This document shows, in pieces, positions 8,352-16,684 of a DNA stretch of 39,084 nt; the stretch's first letter is position 1, and each line of letters opens with the position of its first letter. The stretch covers positions 1-39,084 of the forward strand of contig JFHF01000062.1 of the NCBI GenBank assembly GCA_000648925.1. The letters run 5' to 3'. Position numbers and translations under genes: made by a program. Below the pieces are notes generated by a model. The model was not told the DNA's origin. It did not search any database and worked only from the letters and a program-made list of their open reading frames with translations. This DNA comes from Caballeronia jiangsuensis (GTDB lineage: Bacteria; Pseudomonadota; Gammaproteobacteria; Burkholderiales; Burkholderiaceae).

Positions 8352-8860
8352 ACCGCCCGCAATACATCCTTCAGCCGGTCAATCCGTACTTCATCACGTT
8401 CAGTCTGGCTGCCGCGTTTCTGCTGAACCTGATGCCGTGGGGACGGCTCATCGGCGTGCCGGATTTCGTCGCGCTCGTCCTGCTCTTCTGGAACGTGCAT
8501 CAACCGCGCAAGGTCGGCATGGGCATCGCGTTCATGCTCGGCATTCTGATGGATGTGCACAACGCGAATCTGCTCGGCGAGCACGCGTTGGCTTACACGC
8601 TTCTTTCGTACGGCGCGATCACCATTCACCGTCGCGTGTTGTGGATGACGTTGCCCGTGCAGATGTTCGTCGTCGCGCCGCTCCTCGTGGGCGCGCATCT
8701 CGTGCCTTTCATCATCCGCCTGATGACGGGCGCGGCGTTCCCCGGCTGGAGTTATCTGATCAACGGTTTTGTCGAGGCGCTGCTCTGGCCGATCGCGAGC
8801 TTCCTTCTGCTGATGCCGCAGCGCCGCGCCGCCGACCCGGACGACACGCGTCCGATCTGA
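8348..8860 (+). CDS. mreD: Rod shape-determining protein MreD
   Basis: A 170-residue polytopic inner-membrane protein of the elongasome. Five or six hydrophobic segments are visible (for example 15-30, 42-52, 60-72, 100-120 and 138-155), and the charged loop HQPRKVG after the second segment is typical of beta-proteobacterial MreD. It starts inside the mreC stop codon (ATGA overlap), which indicates translational coupling and fixed stoichiometry with MreC. Confidence 0.94.
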   Translation: MNRPQYILQPVNPYFITFSLAAAFLLNLMPWGRLIGVPDFVALVLLFWNVHQPRKVGMGIAFMLGILMDVHNANLLGEHALAYTLLSYGAITIHRRVLWMTLPVQMFVVAPLLVGAHLVPFIIRLMTGAAFPGWSYLINGFVEALLWPIASFLLLMPQRRAADPDDTRPI

Positions 8861-8942
8861 GCCTCGCCGCGCGACGCCGCATGACCGGATAAACCGTCGC
8901 GCGCGAACTACACTTGAATCGCGAGCAAAACGCGAAAGTTGC

Positions 8943-11225
8943 ATGACCGAAATAAAGAACACCGAGCAACAGTTGTCGAAGTTCCGCCTGCGCGTCGCGG
9001 CGGCGGGACTGTTCGTGTTCGTCTGCTTCGGGCTGATCGGGCTGCGCTTTCTCTATCTTCAGGTCTGGCATTTCAGCAAATACTCGTTGCAGGCGAACGA
9101 GAACCGCATTTCCGTTGCGCCGATCGTGCCGAACCGCGGCATCATCACCGATCGCAACGGCGTCGTGCTGGCGAAGAACTACTCCGCGTACACGCTGGAA
9201 ATCACGCGTTCGAAGATCAACGGCACGCTCGACGAAACGATCGACGAACTCTCGCAAGTCATTCCGATCGACGCGCGCGACCGTCGCCGTTTCAAGAAGC
9301 TGCTCGAAGACTCGAAGAATTTCGAAAGCCTGCCGATCCGCACGCGTCTCACCGACGAGGAAGTCGCGAAGTTCACCGCGCAGCGCTTCCGTTTTCCGGG
9401 CGTCGAAGTGCGTGCGCGTCTGTTTCGCCAATATCCGCTCGGCACGACCGCCGCGCACGTGATCGGCTATATCGGGCGAATTTCGCAGCGCGATCAGGAA
9501 CGCATCGACGACGCGAGCGACGCCAACGACGAAAGCTCGGATCACTACGATCCGCGCCTCGACGCCAACAACTACAAGGGCACGGATTACGTCGGCAAGA
9601 TCGGTGTCGAGCAGAGTTACGAAACCGAGCTGCACGGCCTGACCGGTTTCGAGGAAGTGGAAGTCACGGCGGGCGGCCGCCCGGTGCGCACGATGTCGCG
9701 CACGCAGGCGACGCCGGGCAACAATCTTCAGTTGTCGCTGGATATCGGCTTGCAGCAGGTCGCCGAGCAGGCGTTCGCGGGCAAACGCGGCGCGCTCGTC
9801 GCGATCGAGCCTTCCACCGGCGACGTGCTCGCGTTCGTGTCGGCGCCGAGCTTCGATCCGAATTCATTCGTCGACGGCATCGATCAGCAAACCTGGGACG
9901 CGCTCAACAATTCGCCGGATCACCCGCTGCTGAACCGTCCGCTGCACGGCACCTATCCGCCGGGTTCGACCTACAAGCCATTCATGGCGCTCGCCGCGCT
10001 GACGCTGCACAAGCGCACGCCGGGTTGGGGCTTCCAGGATCCGGGTTACTTCACGTTCGGCGGCCACACCTTCCGCAACGACGTGCGCTCGGGTCAGGGC
10101 TGGGTGGACATGAACCGCGCGATCGTCGTTTCGAACGACACGTACTTCTACATGCTCGCGCGCGATCTCGGCGTGAACGCGATGGCCGGCTTCATGAAGC
10201 CGTGGGGCTTCGGGCAGATCACCGGCATCGATATCGCGGGCGAGGCGCGCGGCATCCTTCCGTCAACGGAATGGAAGCGCAAGGCGTACCGCAAGCCCGA
10301 GCAGCAGCGCTGGTACGAAGGCGAAACGATCAGTCTGGGCATCGGTCAAGGCTACAACTCGTTCACGATCCTGCAACTTGCGCATGCCACCGCGACGCTC
10401 GCGAACAACGGCGTCGTGATGAAGCCGCACCTCGTGCGCGATATCGAAAATCCGATCTCGAAGGCAACGCGCCCTGTCGTGCGCGATCCGAGCGACAAGA
10501 TCGCCGTGCAGCAAAAGGATGTGGATTTCATCAAGCGCGCGATGGAAGGCGTCGTAACCAACGGTACGGCGGCGAAGGTGTTCGCGGGCGCGCCGTATCT
10601 GGCGGCGGGCAAGACCGGCACCGCGCAGGTCTACTCGCTGCAAGGCGCGAACTACAAGGGGCACGCGCTCGCGGAGCATCTGCGCGACCATGCGCTGTTC
10701 ATCGCGTTCGCGCCGGCTGAGCAGCCGAAGATCGCGCTTGCGCTGATCGTCGAGAACGGCGGCTGGGGCGCCGAATCCGCTGGGCCGATCGCGCGCAAAG
10801 TGCTCGACTATTACCTGGTCGACCGTCTGAAGCCGGGCGCGGAAGCGGCGGCTGTCGCGGCGGCGGCCTCGGCGACGACCGACGCCGGCCTGCCGACGAT
10901 CGGAGGCACGCAACCGCCCGCCGCCATCGCGTTGCCTGCGTCCGTTGCGAATTCGTCGCCGGCGTTTTCGCCTCAGGCCGCGTCGAATCCCGCGGTCGCG
11001 AAGGCGGCTTCCGCGCCTGCGCTTCCCGCTTCTGCCCCGAAAATCTCGAAGCCGCGCGCCGCGTCGGCGACGCCCGCAGCGCCCGCGGCGGCACTGCCCG
11101 CGTCCGCGCCCGGCCGCACGCCCGCGCCGAAAAGGCGCCCGACCGAGCCGACGCCCTCGATGGTGCGCGGCAATGAAAACGACGGCGTGCGCGTTCTCGC
11201 GCCGTCCGGCGGCATCGACGAGTAA
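8943..11225 (+). CDS. mrdA: Penicillin-binding protein 2 (elongasome transpeptidase)
   Basis: A 760-residue class B PBP that cross-links peptidoglycan during cell elongation with RodA as glycosyltransferase. One N-terminal membrane helix (about 19-40) is followed by the dimerisation/pedestal region starting at NRGIITDRNG (64-73) and the transpeptidase domain with Ser342-TYK345, Ser397-ND399 and Lys557-TG559. The catalytic domain ends near 630. The last 130 residues are a low-complexity Ala/Pro/Ser tail that probably extends in the periplasm. It is 82 bp after mreD; TACACT at 8909-8914 could be a weak internal -10. It ends 11 bp before rodA. Confidence 0.97.
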   Translation: MTEIKNTEQQLSKFRLRVAAAGLFVFVCFGLIGLRFLYLQVWHFSKYSLQANENRISVAPIVPNRGIITDRNGVVLAKNYSAYTLEITRSKINGTLDETIDELSQVIPIDARDRRRFKKLLEDSKNFESLPIRTRLTDEEVAKFTAQRFRFPGVEVRARLFRQYPLGTTAAHVIGYIGRISQRDQERIDDASDANDESSDHYDPRLDANNYKGTDYVGKIGVEQSYETELHGLTGFEEVEVTAGGRPVRTMSRTQATPGNNLQLSLDIGLQQVAEQAFAGKRGALVAIEPSTGDVLAFVSAPSFDPNSFVDGIDQQTWDALNNSPDHPLLNRPLHGTYPPGSTYKPFMALAALTLHKRTPGWGFQDPGYFTFGGHTFRNDVRSGQGWVDMNRAIVVSNDTYFYMLARDLGVNAMAGFMKPWGFGQITGIDIAGEARGILPSTEWKRKAYRKPEQQRWYEGETISLGIGQGYNSFTILQLAHATATLANNGVVMKPHLVRDIENPISKATRPVVRDPSDKIAVQQKDVDFIKRAMEGVVTNGTAAKVFAGAPYLAAGKTGTAQVYSLQGANYKGHALAEHLRDHALFIAFAPAEQPKIALALIVENGGWGAESAGPIARKVLDYYLVDRLKPGAEAAAVAAAASATTDAGLPTIGGTQPPAAIALPASVANSSPAFSPQAASNPAVAKAASAPALPASAPKISKPRAASATPAAPAAALPASAPGRTPAPKRRPTEPTPSMVRGNENDGVRVLAPSGGIDE

Positions 11226-11236
11226 AGGAAACCGCC

Positions 11237-12397
11237 ATGCAACTGCACATGCAATTCGACAGACGCGAGCTGCTGGACCGCGCCAAGCGCATGTTCGCGG
11301 GCTTCGACAAGCCGCTTGCGCTTATCGTGTTCCTGCTGCTCGGCGTCGGGATCGTGACGCTGTATAGCGCCAGTCTCGATATGCCCGGGCGCGTCGAAGA
11401 CCAACTGCGCAACATCATGCTGACCTTCGGCCTGATGTGGGTACTCGCCAACATCCCGCCGCAGATGCTGATGCGCTTCGCCGTGCCGCTCTATACGGTC
11501 GGCGTCGCGTTGCTGGTCGCGGTCGCCGCGTTCGGGCTGACGCGCAAGGGCGCGAAACGCTGGCTCAATGTCGGCGTCGTGATTCAGCCATCCGAAATCA
11601 TGAAGATCGCGATGCCGCTGATGCTCGCCTGGTACTACCAGAAGCGTGAAAGCAATATCCGCTGGTGGGATTACATCGTCGGCTTTGTGATTTTGCTGCT
11701 GCCCGTGGGTCTGATCGCAAAGCAGCCGGATCTGGGCACGGCGGTACTCGTGTTCGCGGCGGGCATGTTCGTCATCTATTTCGCCGGATTGAGTTTCAAG
11801 CTGATCCTGCCGGTGCTGATTGCCGCGGTCATCGCGGTGGCGAGCATCGCGGTCTTTCAGGACAAGATCTGTCAGCCGGACGTGGTCTGGCCGATGATGC
11901 ACGACTATCAAAAGCACCGCATCTGCACGCTGCTCGATCCGACGTCCGATCCGCTCGGCAAAGGCTTCCATACGATTCAGGCGGTGATCGCGATCGGCTC
12001 GGGCGGCACGTTCGGCAAAGGCTGGTTGCAGGGCACGCAGGCGCACCTCGAATTCATCCCCGAAAAGCACACCGACTTCATCTTCGCCGTGTTCTCCGAG
12101 GAGTTTGGGCTCGCGGGCGGGCTCGTGCTGCTCTTCCTCTACATGGCGCTGATCGCGCGCGGACTGTTTATCGCGGCGAACGGCGCGACCTTCTTCGGGC
12201 GATTACTGGCCGGATCGCTCACGCTCGCGTTCTTCACGTACGCGTTCGTCAATATCGGCATGGTGAGCGGCATTCTGCCCGTGGTCGGCGTGCCGCTTCC
12301 GTTCATGAGTTACGGCGGAACCGCGTTGACGACGCTCGGCGTCGCGGTCGGGCTGATCATGAGCGTCGCTCGTCAGAAACGGCTGATGCAGAGTTAG
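11237..12397 (+). CDS. rodA: Peptidoglycan glycosyltransferase RodA
   Basis: A 386-residue SEDS-family membrane protein that polymerises lipid II into glycan strands in complex with PBP2. About ten hydrophobic segments are present. Conserved SEDS blocks include KGAKRW near 95-100, the QPSEIMK stretch at about 117-123, KQPDLGTA near 162-169, and the HTDFIFAVFSEEFG block near 278-291. The C-terminal PLPFMSYGGTA block is also typical. The ATG at 11237 is preferred because AAAGGAA sits 6 bp upstream; an in-frame ATG at 11249 is the alternative. Last gene of the operon, followed by a strong terminator. Confidence 0.97.
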   Translation: MQLHMQFDRRELLDRAKRMFAGFDKPLALIVFLLLGVGIVTLYSASLDMPGRVEDQLRNIMLTFGLMWVLANIPPQMLMRFAVPLYTVGVALLVAVAAFGLTRKGAKRWLNVGVVIQPSEIMKIAMPLMLAWYYQKRESNIRWWDYIVGFVILLLPVGLIAKQPDLGTAVLVFAAGMFVIYFAGLSFKLILPVLIAAVIAVASIAVFQDKICQPDVVWPMMHDYQKHRICTLLDPTSDPLGKGFHTIQAVIAIGSGGTFGKGWLQGTQAHLEFIPEKHTDFIFAVFSEEFGLAGGLVLLFLYMALIARGLFIAANGATFFGRLLAGSLTLAFFTYAFVNIGMVSGILPVVGVPLPFMSYGGTALTTLGVAVGLIMSVARQKRLMQS

Positions 12398-12422
12398 CGT
12401 TCGCCGTCCTTCTTTCAGACGC

Positions 12423-12451
12423 AAAAGCCGCGGCTCTCCCGCGGCTTTTTT
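12423..12451. terminator. Bidirectional Rho-independent terminator (rodA / sel1 gene)
   Basis: Stem GCCGCGG/CCGCGGC (12427-12433 and 12439-12445) with a 5-nt loop, AAAA on one side and T6 (12446-12451) on the other. It can end rodA transcription on plus and the convergent Sel1 gene on minus. Confidence 0.9.
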
Positions 12452-12469
12452 GCTTTTTGCAGCCTGCCT

Positions 12470-13150
12470 TCACTGCGGCTTCTGCTGCTCCAGTTCCGCG
12501 CTCAACTGCAGATATTTCAGCTTAGCGGCCGGATCGCCCTGCGCCGCCGCAGCAGCGTAATAGGCACGCGCGACATTCAAATTCCGCTCGACGCCATCGC
12601 CGCCGCGCTCATAGAACGAACCCGCGACATATTGAGCCGTCATGTCGCCGCCCTGCGCCGCCTTCTTGTACCAGGTGAACGCCTGCGTGTTGTCGCGCGT
12701 GGTGCCACGTCCATCGAGAAACTGATTCGCGAGCGCGAGTTCGGCCTGCACGTGCCCCTGATTCGCCGCCCGCAGGAACCAGCGATGCGCCTCCGCCGGA
12801 TCTTTCTCGACAAACTGTCCATCGTCGTACATCTTGCCGTAGACGTATTGCGCGTGGGTCATGTTCGCGTCGGCGGCGCGACGCAACCATTTCTTGCCTT
12901 CCGGCACGTCAGCCGCGCCGCCCTCGCCGTTGAGGAGCATCATCGCGTAATTGAATTGGGCGAGGCGGCTGCCCTTCTGCGCCGCGCGCCGGAACTCCGA
13001 GCGTGCCGCGACGAGATTGCCCGCGTTGTAATCGGCCACGGCGTTTTGCGTGGTGATGTCGGTCGGCTTGGGCGCGTCGTCGGCGTGCGCGACGCCGATC
13101 GATATCGACAGGCTCACCGCGGCGACAGCCGACGCGATGGCGGTTTTCAT
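12470..13150 (-). CDS. Secreted Sel1/TPR-like repeat protein
   Basis: A 226-residue protein with a Sec signal peptide (MKTAIASAVAAVSLSISIGVAHA, cleavage likely after residue 23) and four to five Sel1-type repeats of about 36 residues. The repeats are recognisable by AQFNYAMMLLNG, AQYVYGKMYDDG, AELALANQFLDGRG and AQYVAGSFYERGGDG, each followed by a W- or Y-containing helix and AA.QG. Such solenoids are protein-protein interaction scaffolds, here probably periplasmic. The ATG at 13150 has a perfect AGGAGG and overlaps the stop codon of the aldolase gene (ATGA), so the two are translationally coupled. No specific partner can be named. Confidence 0.88.
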   Translation of the reverse strand: MKTAIASAVAAVSLSISIGVAHADDAPKPTDITTQNAVADYNAGNLVAARSEFRRAAQKGSRLAQFNYAMMLLNGEGGAADVPEGKKWLRRAADANMTHAQYVYGKMYDDGQFVEKDPAEAHRWFLRAANQGHVQAELALANQFLDGRGTTRDNTQAFTWYKKAAQGGDMTAQYVAGSFYERGGDGVERNLNVARAYYAAAAAQGDPAAKLKYLQLSAELEQQKPQ

Positions 13151-13929
13151 GATCTCGCCTCCTGCAACGCCTGACGCGTCGCCTTCAACAGCCACATCAC
13201 ATCAGCGCCGATCGCGACGAGCTTGATGCCCGCCTGCGCGTATTGCTTCGCGCTCGCCGCATCGAGCGCGAAGATGCCGCTCGCGATGCCCGCGCGATTC
13301 GCCGCATCGACGATTTTCGTGATCGCCGCCTGCACGTCGGGATGCTTGCCGTCGCCGAGATGACCGAGGCTTGCCGCCAGATCCGCCGGACCGATGAACA
13401 GGCAATCGACGCCCGGCGTCGCGGCGATTTCGTCGACGGCTTCGAGCGCCGCTACCGATTCGATCTGCACGATCGTCGCGATCTGCGCATTCGCGCTCGC
13501 CATGTAATCGCGGCGCATGCCGTATGCCGCCGCGCGCACCGCGCCCGCGACGCCGCGCAAGCCTTGCAGCGCCGATTCCGTCGGATACTGCGTGAGCCGC
13601 ACGATGCGCGCCGCGTCTTCGGCCGATTGCACGTTCGGGAACATCAGCGTGCGCGCGCCCGCGTCGAGCGCGCGTTTGACGAGCCAGCCTTCGTTGGCTG
13701 GCACGCGCACGATCGGCTCGCTCGGCAGATGCGCGGCGGCGATCGCGCGCAGTTGAGCGACGACGTCCGCGCTATCGTTCGGCGAGTGCTCCATGTCGAT
13801 GCACAGCCAGTCGAAGCCCGCGTGTGCGAGCGCTTCGGCGGCATCGGCGCTGCCGAGCGACAGCCACAGTCCGAACAATGTGCCCGGTTCAGAAAAGCGC
13901 TGCTTGAGGGGATTGGTGAATGTGCTCAT
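13147..13929 (-). CDS. HpcH/HpaI family aldolase
   Basis: A 260-residue class II pyruvate aldolase of the HpcH/HpaI family, a TIM-barrel with a divalent metal. It should cleave a 2-keto-3-deoxy or 4-hydroxy-2-oxo acid into pyruvate plus an aldehyde. Catalytic His48 (DMEHSP), Arg75 (IVRVP), metal ligands Glu157 (QIES) and Asp183 (GPADL) are present. Substrate (4-hydroxy-2-oxoheptanedioate, 2-keto-3-deoxyglucarate or another) cannot be fixed, because no aromatic- or sugar-acid catabolic genes are adjacent. The start at 13929 has AAGGAG. Its 3' end overlaps the Sel1 gene by 4 bases, an unexplained pairing. Confidence 0.9.
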   Translation of the reverse strand: MSTFTNPLKQRFSEPGTLFGLWLSLGSADAAEALAHAGFDWLCIDMEHSPNDSADVVAQLRAIAAAHLPSEPIVRVPANEGWLVKRALDAGARTLMFPNVQSAEDAARIVRLTQYPTESALQGLRGVAGAVRAAAYGMRRDYMASANAQIATIVQIESVAALEAVDEIAATPGVDCLFIGPADLAASLGHLGDGKHPDVQAAITKIVDAANRAGIASGIFALDAASAKQYAQAGIKLVAIGADVMWLLKATRQALQEARS

Positions 13930-14116
13930 CGCGCGGCTCCTTCGGCGGCTTGAAGGATGACCGAGCGTGGTCGCACTAATGAAAACGACAGAAGAAGTGA
14001 CGGCATGCGTGCGCTCCGTGTCTCGTCGCCTCGGGTAGCGGGCGACTCATCGGACGATCATACCGTGACGAACGCGCGCGCGCCGGACGTGCTCCGGGCC
14101 GCCCGCGCGCGGGAAA

Positions 14117-14563
14117 TCAGCCGCGCTCGACGTCGGCCCAGCAGTTCGGCGTTTCGAAGAGACGCACGCGCTTCAGCTTGAGATTGACGCCGTAATGGGC
14201 GTCGTAGACTTCGGCGAGAATGTTGAAGGCAACCGCCGCCAGGTTCTCTACTGTCGGAATGCGATCCAGCACAACGGTCTTGTGATCCGACAGCGTTTGC
14301 AGGAATTCGCGCACTTTGACATCGCCTTCATAAACGATGAACGCGTGATCCCACTTGTTGACGAGATGTTCCATTGCCAGCGCTTTCACGTCGGCGAAGT
14401 CCATCACCATGCCGCGGTCGGGCGCGCCTTCCACGTCGACGAGATCGCCTTGCAGCGTGATTTCGAGCACGTAGCGATGCCCGTGCAAATTGCGGCACTG
14501 GCTGCGGTGATCGGGAATGCGGTGGCCCGCATCGAATTCGAGCTTTCGGGTAATCGTCTGCAC
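14117..14563 (-). CDS. queD: 6-carboxy-5,6,7,8-tetrahydropterin synthase QueD
   Basis: A 148-residue member of the 6-pyruvoyl-tetrahydropterin synthase fold. It converts dihydroneopterin triphosphate to 6-carboxytetrahydropterin, an early step to the queuosine precursor preQ0. Zinc ligands His14 (FDAGH) and His27/His29 (NLHGH), catalytic Cys23, the KWDHAF block and the PTVENLA block are visible. A GTG start at 14563 is chosen because homology begins at QTITRKLEF; no ATG is available between it and the queE stop codon 17 bp upstream. The ribosome site is weak, so translation may rely on coupling with queE. Last gene of queC-queE-queD. Confidence 0.93.
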   Translation of the reverse strand: MQTITRKLEFDAGHRIPDHRSQCRNLHGHRYVLEITLQGDLVDVEGAPDRGMVMDFADVKALAMEHLVNKWDHAFIVYEGDVKVREFLQTLSDHKTVVLDRIPTVENLAAVAFNILAEVYDAHYGVNLKLKRVRLFETPNCWADVERG

Positions 14564-14580
14564 GTCGGCTGACCGTCTTA

Positions 14581-15213
14581 TCAGGGGATGTTCAAATATT
14601 TGTGCGTCTGCATCGACAGGCGCCACTTCGGATGGCGCTTGCACCAGTCGATCGCCAGCTTCGTGTTGATGTCGCGCGACGGGCCGTCCATCGGCTGCAC
14701 GAGAAAATACTCGAAGTCGAGCTTCTCGTAGTCCGCAAGTCGCTGGTTGTCCTGCGGCACGACGACCTTCAATTCGTTGCCCTTCGTGACGACGAGCGGC
14801 GCATCGGCTTTCGGGCTCACGCAAATCCAGTCGATGCTCTCGAGCACGGGCAGCGAGCCGTTCGTCTCGATCGCCATTTCGAAGCCGGCTTCATGCAGCG
14901 CGTCGACGAAAGGCTGGTCGATCTGCAGCATCGGCTCGCCGCCGGTGCACACCACGAACCTGTGCGCCGCGCCTTCCGGCCACAGCGATGCGATCTTCGC
15001 GACGAGTTCCGCCGGCGTCTTGTACTTGCCGCCATTCTCGCCGTCCGTGCCGACGAAATCGGTATCGCAAAACTGGCACACCGCATCCGCGCGATCTTCC
15101 TCGCGCCCCGACCACAGATTGCAGCCCGCGAAACGGCAGAACACGGCCGGGCGCCCGGCATTGGCGCCCTCACCCTGCAACGTGTAGAAGATTTCCTTTA
15201 CCGCGTACGTCAT
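14581..15213 (-). CDS. queE: 7-carboxy-7-deazaguanine synthase QueE (radical SAM)
   Basis: A 210-residue radical SAM enzyme that rearranges 6-carboxytetrahydropterin to 7-carboxy-7-deazaguanine. The cluster motif is not CX3CX2C but Cys31-X14-Cys46-X2-Cys49, the arrangement known for Burkholderia QueE. The TGGEPM loop and NELKVVVP block follow, and the C-terminus ends in QTHKYLNIP. The ATG at 15213 (MTYAVKEIFYTLQGEG) has AGGGC upstream. It is 37 bp after queC and 17 bp before queD. Confidence 0.95.
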   Translation of the reverse strand: MTYAVKEIFYTLQGEGANAGRPAVFCRFAGCNLWSGREEDRADAVCQFCDTDFVGTDGENGGKYKTPAELVAKIASLWPEGAAHRFVVCTGGEPMLQIDQPFVDALHEAGFEMAIETNGSLPVLESIDWICVSPKADAPLVVTKGNELKVVVPQDNQRLADYEKLDFEYFLVQPMDGPSRDINTKLAIDWCKRHPKWRLSMQTHKYLNIP

Positions 15214-15250
15214 GACTGCCCTGTGAATCTCGTGAAACCCGTCGTAAAAA

Positions 15251-15985
15251 TCAAACCGGCGCGATGGTGACCTGCTCGCCCGCACGATACGCCTCGTAAC
15301 CGCGCTTGCGCAGCTTGCACGCCGGGCACTGACCGCAACCGAAGCCCCAGTCGTGCAGTTCGGCGCGCTCGCCGACATAACACGTATGCGTTTCGACGCG
15401 GATCAACTCGACGAGCGATTCGCCGCCGAGCGTTTCCGCGAGCCGCCAGGTGTCGGCCTTGTCGAGCCACATCAGCGGCGTCTCCAGCGCGTAGCGCGTT
15501 TCCATGCCGAGGTTGAGCGCGACTTGCAGCGCCTTCATCGTGTCGTCGCGGCAATCCGGATAGCCGGAAAAGTCCGTCTCACACATGCCTCCGACGATCA
15601 CCTTCAACCCGCGCCGATACGCCACCGCCGCAGCAATCGTCACGAACAGCAGATTGCGGCCCGGCACGAACGTGTTGGGCAAGCCGCTCGCGTTCGCCTG
15701 AATCTCGATCTCGCGCGTCATCGCGGTATCGCTGATCGCGCCGAGCACGGACAAATCGATCATGTGATCTTCGCCCAGGCGCTCGGTCCACTGCGGAAAC
15801 TCGCGCGCGATCGCAGCGCGAAAGCCGTCGCGGCATTCGAGTTCCACGCGATGGCGTTGCCCATAGTCGAAGCCGAGCGTCTCTACCGTCTTGTAGCGTT
15901 CGAGCGCCCAGGCGAGGCAAGTGGCCGAGTCCTGGCCGCCGGAGAACAGCACGAGCGCGCTGTCTTTAGCGTCTATCCGAGTCAC
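15251..15985 (-). CDS. queC: 7-cyano-7-deazaguanine synthase QueC
   Basis: A 244-residue PP-loop ATPase that turns 7-carboxy-7-deazaguanine into preQ0 with ATP and ammonia. The PP-loop SGGQDS lies at 15-20, and a C-terminal zinc site is formed by the Cys-rich GCGQCPACKLRKRGY stretch. A GTG start at 15985 is chosen because GGAG lies 8 bp upstream and homology starts at TRIDAKDSALVLFSGG. An in-frame ATG at 16060 would add 25 unrelated residues. First gene of the que cluster. I looked for a preQ1 riboswitch upstream and did not find one. Confidence 0.94.
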   Translation of the reverse strand: MTRIDAKDSALVLFSGGQDSATCLAWALERYKTVETLGFDYGQRHRVELECRDGFRAAIAREFPQWTERLGEDHMIDLSVLGAISDTAMTREIEIQANASGLPNTFVPGRNLLFVTIAAAVAYRRGLKVIVGGMCETDFSGYPDCRDDTMKALQVALNLGMETRYALETPLMWLDKADTWRLAETLGGESLVELIRVETHTCYVGERAELHDWGFGCGQCPACKLRKRGYEAYRAGEQVTIAPV

Positions 15986-16684
15986 CGTGAAAACTCCGTA
16001 CTCCGTGAATGAATGGCGTCGCACGTCGCACAGGCAGTCGGAACGACCAGACTTCGCCATGCGCGGCGCGGGCGCGACGCCCGCGAGTCCAGTATAGGCC
16101 GGCGACCTTCGCCTGGACGCGCACGCCCTTTATGTCGCCGATAGCGGAATTCGAGACAGATGACGGGCGCCGGTGAAGGTTCCGGCGCGTCGCACGAGCG
16201 ATTCGGAGCGTCGAAAAGAAAAGGACTTGCGGGCCCGAGGACGAGGCAAGTCCTTAATTCGGCGGGAATTTTAGCACGGAGCACGGTTGTTCGCCGAGCT
16301 CGGCGTGCGTGGCTTCGACGGACGTTCCTCGTTCGGCGGCGAGATCGGCACTATTTGCCGTCGCTAAGCCGGTTTATCCGGCAATTTATGGAAATCCGCT
16401 TAACCCGGTCGGCGTCTGGTCGTTATACAGACAAATGATCGCCTGAACAAAAACAAGACCAGCAATTCCTTCCGGCTGTACAGCTAACTCCATGTAATGG
16501 CGCGATCGCTCGATTGGATCGCGCAGGAGTTATTAGTTCGCATAACGAACGGATTTTGATTTCCAAACCCTTCCGCGGGGAGACGCGGAACCGCAGGTCT
16601 GTTTCCGATCCGCTCTTTGCCACGGCGCTCCGGAGACTGCACCGATTTCGCCGATGCACAACTCTCTAATTAGCACTACACACA
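15986..16684. other. Long intergenic region with several hairpins
   Basis: About 700 bp without a convincing gene. From left to right: an orphan minus-strand terminator (16214-16255); a hairpin GCCGG/CCGGC at 16368-16382; a weak plus-strand promoter candidate (TTAACC 16400-16405, 18-bp spacer, TATACA 16424-16429); an 8-bp hairpin 16500-16507 with 16517-16524; and GTTCG/CGAAC at 16536-16550. If the promoter is real, the hydrolase gene downstream has a structured leader of about 250 nt. Confidence 0.5.
16214..16255 (-). terminator. Orphan Rho-independent terminator on minus strand
   Basis: A 10-bp perfect stem (AAGGACTTGC 16221-16230 with GCAAGTCCTT 16246-16255) with a 15-nt loop, followed on the minus strand by TTTTCTTTTC. 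No minus-strand gene lies upstream of it within the gap, and queC begins 229 bp downstream. It either ends an unannotated small RNA transcribed from the 16256-16684 interval, or acts as an attenuator in a long queC leader. Confidence 0.6.

Noticed and set aside
15986..16220. preQ1 riboswitch upstream of queC
   Set aside because: The short pseudoknot consensus of preQ1-I and the larger preQ1-II/III layouts could not be found. The hairpin there is an ordinary terminator.
16423..16659. 78-codon minus-strand frame upstream of the orphan terminator
   Set aside because: No ribosome site, no recognisable domain and Cys/Arg-rich composition as in random GC-rich DNA. A non-coding RNA is a better explanation for the terminator.
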